From: CAYSND01 sp964642235
Lineage (GTDB): Bacteria > Bacteroidota > Bacteroidia > Bacteroidales > UBA932
Direction of reading: 5' to 3'
DNA length: 15,726 nucleotides
Assembly (NCBI GenBank): GCA_964642235.1
Contig: CAZXOP010000038.1
Span: 1 to 15,726 of the forward strand
Shown: positions 13,564-15,726 of the stretch, piece after piece
Layout: the number at the start of each line of letters is the position of its first letter
Numbering within the stretch: the stretch's first letter is position 1
The notes under the pieces: model-generated
What the model was told of the DNA's origin: nothing
The model's database searches: none
What the model saw: only the letters and a program-made list of their open reading frames with translations
Translations under genes and position numbers: made by a program

Positions 13564-14397
13564 ATGAATAATATAGTTAAAAGTATAGCAGCTTTCGTCG
13601 TATCTCTCTTTTTCCTATACTCTTGTCAAGTGGAGGAGGGACAACGCTCATTAATGCGGACAGAGATAGGGTTTCTTACCTATGGCATAACTACAGATAA
13701 GGTTATCTCACCCCACCTTTCTGCTTTAGATAATGTCCTTAAAATAGATGAATATATCACTGCTCCCACGGAGGCAGAAAAGATTAAAATTGAGGACAAA
13801 TTTTTCAGACAATATAAGTTTAGGTTTTCAGGGGATACTTGCAGGTTAATTCCTGATTATGCAACAGTGGTAAGGGATGGGAAATCGATTAGAACTATTG
13901 GAGCAAAGTGGAGCTGCAGTATGACAGGTTTTAAAGATATTCAAATTACCTGTATTGCTGAAAACAAATGGAGGGTTGTTACAAATTATACAGTATTAGG
14001 GGAGCAGATAGTCTCGTCATGTGATCTCGAAGTCTCTGCATCTAAACTTACAGCCTCTTATGCACCGGAACAGGCAACTTATAAATACAGAGTCTCAGGA
14101 TTGGGGTCTTATACAGAGACTGTTAAAACTGTGGTTGATTATTCAAGAAGAATTTATGAGGAGCAGACCACAGTTTATGCAGTTGATTTTAAGTTGAATA
14201 ATTCGTTAGACGCTCATTTAAATGGCAACATTGAAAGAAATACCAGCTTTGCCTATTATAATGGAAATTTAGACATGTCCCTATTAAGAAATGGAGAGAA
14301 GATTTATGAACCGGTAAAAGCTGCTTTATCTCCCGACCCTGTTACCAGAATAGTACAAATTACATATAATAATATCACCGAAGAATGGAAACTTTAA
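13564..14397 (+). CDS. predicted surface lipoprotein of unknown function
   Basis: No family is recognised. The 277-residue product has a lipoprotein signal peptide: MNNIVKS n-region, hydrophobic stretch, then lipobox LYSC with the acylated Cys at 21. The next residues, QVEEG, resemble the Bacteroidetes lipoprotein export signal (Gln at +2, acidic residues at +4 and +5), which suggests transfer to the cell surface. The rest is rich in beta-type stretches and Tyr/Thr (for example WRVVTNYTVLGEQIVSSCDL), with four further cysteines that could form disulfides. No enzyme motif is seen. It begins 17 nt after the barrel-like gene with a strong ribosome-binding site and overlaps the serpin start by 13 nt, so all three are probably co-translated as one operon. 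Confidence 0.7.
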   Translation: MNNIVKSIAAFVVSLFFLYSCQVEEGQRSLMRTEIGFLTYGITTDKVISPHLSALDNVLKIDEYITAPTEAEKIKIEDKFFRQYKFRFSGDTCRLIPDYATVVRDGKSIRTIGAKWSCSMTGFKDIQITCIAENKWRVVTNYTVLGEQIVSSCDLEVSASKLTASYAPEQATYKYRVSGLGSYTETVKTVVDYSRRIYEEQTTVYAVDFKLNNSLDAHLNGNIERNTSFAYYNGNLDMSLLRNGEKIYEPVKAALSPDPVTRIVQITYNNITEEWKL

Positions 14398-15629
14398 ATT
14401 CATTATTTCTTAGCTCTCTTATATCCCTTGTGGTATTGACCTCATGTTCTAAGATGGGTGCTGAGTCAAAGGAGGAAAGAAAAGACATTCCGCTAACCAA
14501 AACTCAACAGACATTGGTTGTCAGCAGTAATGCTTTTGCTCTAAATCTTTATAAATCACTCTCGTCTCTCCCCTCTGAAAGTGATAAAAACATCTTCATC
14601 TCTCCCCTCTCTGCATCTTTAGCCCTTTCTGCCCTTTCAGTTGGAGCTTCCGGCGAGACTCTTAATGAGATGAAAACAGCTCTTGGTTTCTCTGCTGTTA
14701 ATATGGAGGAGATGAATCTTTTTTATAAAATACTCGTGCCTGCCTTGAAAGAGGTGGACAAAAAATGTGATGTCAAGATAGCCAATGCACTCTGGTTAAG
14801 AAATGGATTTACTCCACTTAAAAGTTTTACCACTACTCTTGCAGAAAACTATTATGCAGATGTAAAGACTCTCGATTTTAATTCTCCTACAGCTGTTTCC
14901 ACTATTAATAAATGGTGCTCTGATAACACAAAAGGGTTGATAGATAAAATTATAGACAATATAGAACCTAATATGATTTTCTACTATACCAATGCTCTCT
15001 ACTTCAAGGGAAAATGGGCATCACCCTTTAAAGTTTTAGATAGTAACAAGGGAGACTTCAATAATATCAATGGTTCAAAGAGTAGGATTACATTTATGGC
15101 CCAATCTAGCTCCTATTTTTACAAGGGGCTTGAAGGGGTTAGTGTACTAAGTATCCCTTATGGAAATGAGGCGTATAGTATGGTTATCGTATTGCCCGAT
15201 AAGGGTGTGTCGGTAAAGGATGTGGTTTCAGAACTTACACCTGAAAAATGGGATGAATATACTAAGGAGATGATATCTCAAAGACTTTATTTGAAAATGC
15301 CAAAATTCGAAGTGAAATATGAAGCAGAAAATACCATGATTCAAGCTTTGAGAAATATAGGAGTTAAATCGGCATTTGATGCTAATTCCGCTGACTTTAG
15401 CGGTATTACAGGGGGTAAAGATATCTTCCTTGCACTCTTTAAGCAAAAGACATATATTAAAACCGATGAAGAGGGGACGGAGGCTGCAGCAGTAACAATT
15501 GGTGGTGGGATGTGTACCTCTCCCGGTCCTGCAGATGAGTTTATTATAGACCGCCCATTTATTTACGCTATTCAAGAGAAAAGCACCGGAACTCTACTAT
15601 TTTTAGGATCTTACCTATCAGCTAAATAG
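14385..15629 (+). CDS. lipoprotein serpin (serine/cysteine protease inhibitor)
   Basis: Serpins trap proteases by a conformational change after cleavage of their reactive centre loop. The 414-residue product has a lipobox LTSC (acylated Cys21), a short linker, and a complete serpin domain from about 45. Landmarks are FISPLSASLALSALSVGASG (71-90), NALYFKGKW (203-211) and the C-terminal signature FIIDRPFIYAI (386-396). The hinge EEGTEAAAVT (362-371) has Gly at P15, Thr at P14 and small residues at P12-P10, so it is predicted inhibitory. Aligning hinge and DRPF spacing to alpha-1-antitrypsin gives P1 Thr378 and P1' Ser379, with Cys P2 and Met P3. The known Tannerella forsythia serpin miropin also uses P1 Thr. 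The signal peptide n-region (METLNS) has no Lys or Arg. Target protease is unknown. Confidence 0.92.
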   Translation: METLNSLFLSSLISLVVLTSCSKMGAESKEERKDIPLTKTQQTLVVSSNAFALNLYKSLSSLPSESDKNIFISPLSASLALSALSVGASGETLNEMKTALGFSAVNMEEMNLFYKILVPALKEVDKKCDVKIANALWLRNGFTPLKSFTTTLAENYYADVKTLDFNSPTAVSTINKWCSDNTKGLIDKIIDNIEPNMIFYYTNALYFKGKWASPFKVLDSNKGDFNNINGSKSRITFMAQSSSYFYKGLEGVSVLSIPYGNEAYSMVIVLPDKGVSVKDVVSELTPEKWDEYTKEMISQRLYLKMPKFEVKYEAENTMIQALRNIGVKSAFDANSADFSGITGGKDIFLALFKQKTYIKTDEEGTEAAAVTIGGGMCTSPGPADEFIIDRPFIYAIQEKSTGTLLFLGSYLSAK

Positions 15630-15664
15630 GTTTATAGGGCATAACATAATAGTAAAAACGCAAT

Positions 15665-15708
15665 AAAATCTCTACATTTGTAATAATTAACAGATGTGGA
15701 GGTTTTTT
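15665..15708 (+). terminator. terminator hairpin after the serpin operon
   Basis: CTCTACATTTG at 15670-15680 pairs with CAGATGTGGAG at 15691-15701 over its full 11 bp, two of them G-U pairs, around a 10-nt AT loop. Flanking AAAAT and GTTTT extend the stem, and the 3' side ends in TTTTTT. The shape and the A and T flanks suit a bidirectional intrinsic terminator about 36 nt after the serpin stop. The 5' arm also contains TACATTTG (15673-15680), which matches a -7 promoter box; see findings. Confidence 0.7.
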
Positions 15709-15726
15709 ATGATAGTTAGAATAGCT

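Noticed and set aside
15709..15726. Possible partial gene beginning ATG at 15709 with an upstream GGAGG
   Set aside because: Only six codons are visible, and the upstream sequence is better explained as the T tract and 3' arm of a terminator hairpin.

Overview
The window looks like a chromosomal segment of a Bacteroidota species, probably order Bacteroidales. It is AT-rich. Several promoters carry the Bacteroidetes-type TAnnTTTG -7 box. The ribosomal gene order (secY-map-infA-rpmJ-rpsM-rpsK-rpsD-rpoA-rplQ) and the variants of L36, S14 and L17 fit that phylum. The single-gene types further on (GSCFA protein, short-chain threonine dehydrogenase, lipoprotein serpin) fit it too. No tRNA, rRNA, CRISPR array, insertion sequence or phage gene was seen.

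Positions 1-242 are non-coding and hold a strong promoter with a foldable 5' leader. From 243 to 10829 runs an unbroken, tightly spaced plus-strand block of 22 genes. It contains the last part of the S10 operon (rplP, rpmC, rpsQ), the spc operon (rplN to rplO, then secY), map, infA, rpmJ, and the alpha operon (rpsM, rpsK, rpsD, rpoA, rplQ). Gaps are 3-36 nt and three gene pairs overlap, so it is probably one long transcript or a few overlapping ones. It supplies ribosomal proteins, the SecY translocon channel, methionine aminopeptidase, IF-1 and the RNA polymerase alpha subunit. The block starts at rplP with its own promoter, and the usual upstream neighbour rpsC is absent. The S10 cluster therefore seems to be split here.

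A GC-rich terminator closes the block and overlaps the stop codon of a convergent GSCFA-family gene (minus strand, 10871-11725). This gene and the next, an NAD-dependent L-threonine 3-dehydrogenase gene (plus strand, 11816-12769), are divergent. Each has a TAnnTTTG box very close to its start. A perfect 9-bp hairpin with a T tract ends the dehydrogenase gene.

The last part (12848-15629) is a compact three-gene set directed to the cell envelope: a secreted barrel-like protein of unknown function, a predicted surface lipoprotein of unknown function, and a lipoprotein serpin. The serpin keeps the inhibitory hinge and a reactive loop of canonical length with predicted P1-P1' Thr-Ser. A long hairpin with a T tract follows. 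This cassette, possibly a surface-displayed protease inhibitor with two unknown partners, is the most novel-looking part of the window. The function of the two partners is not known from sequence.
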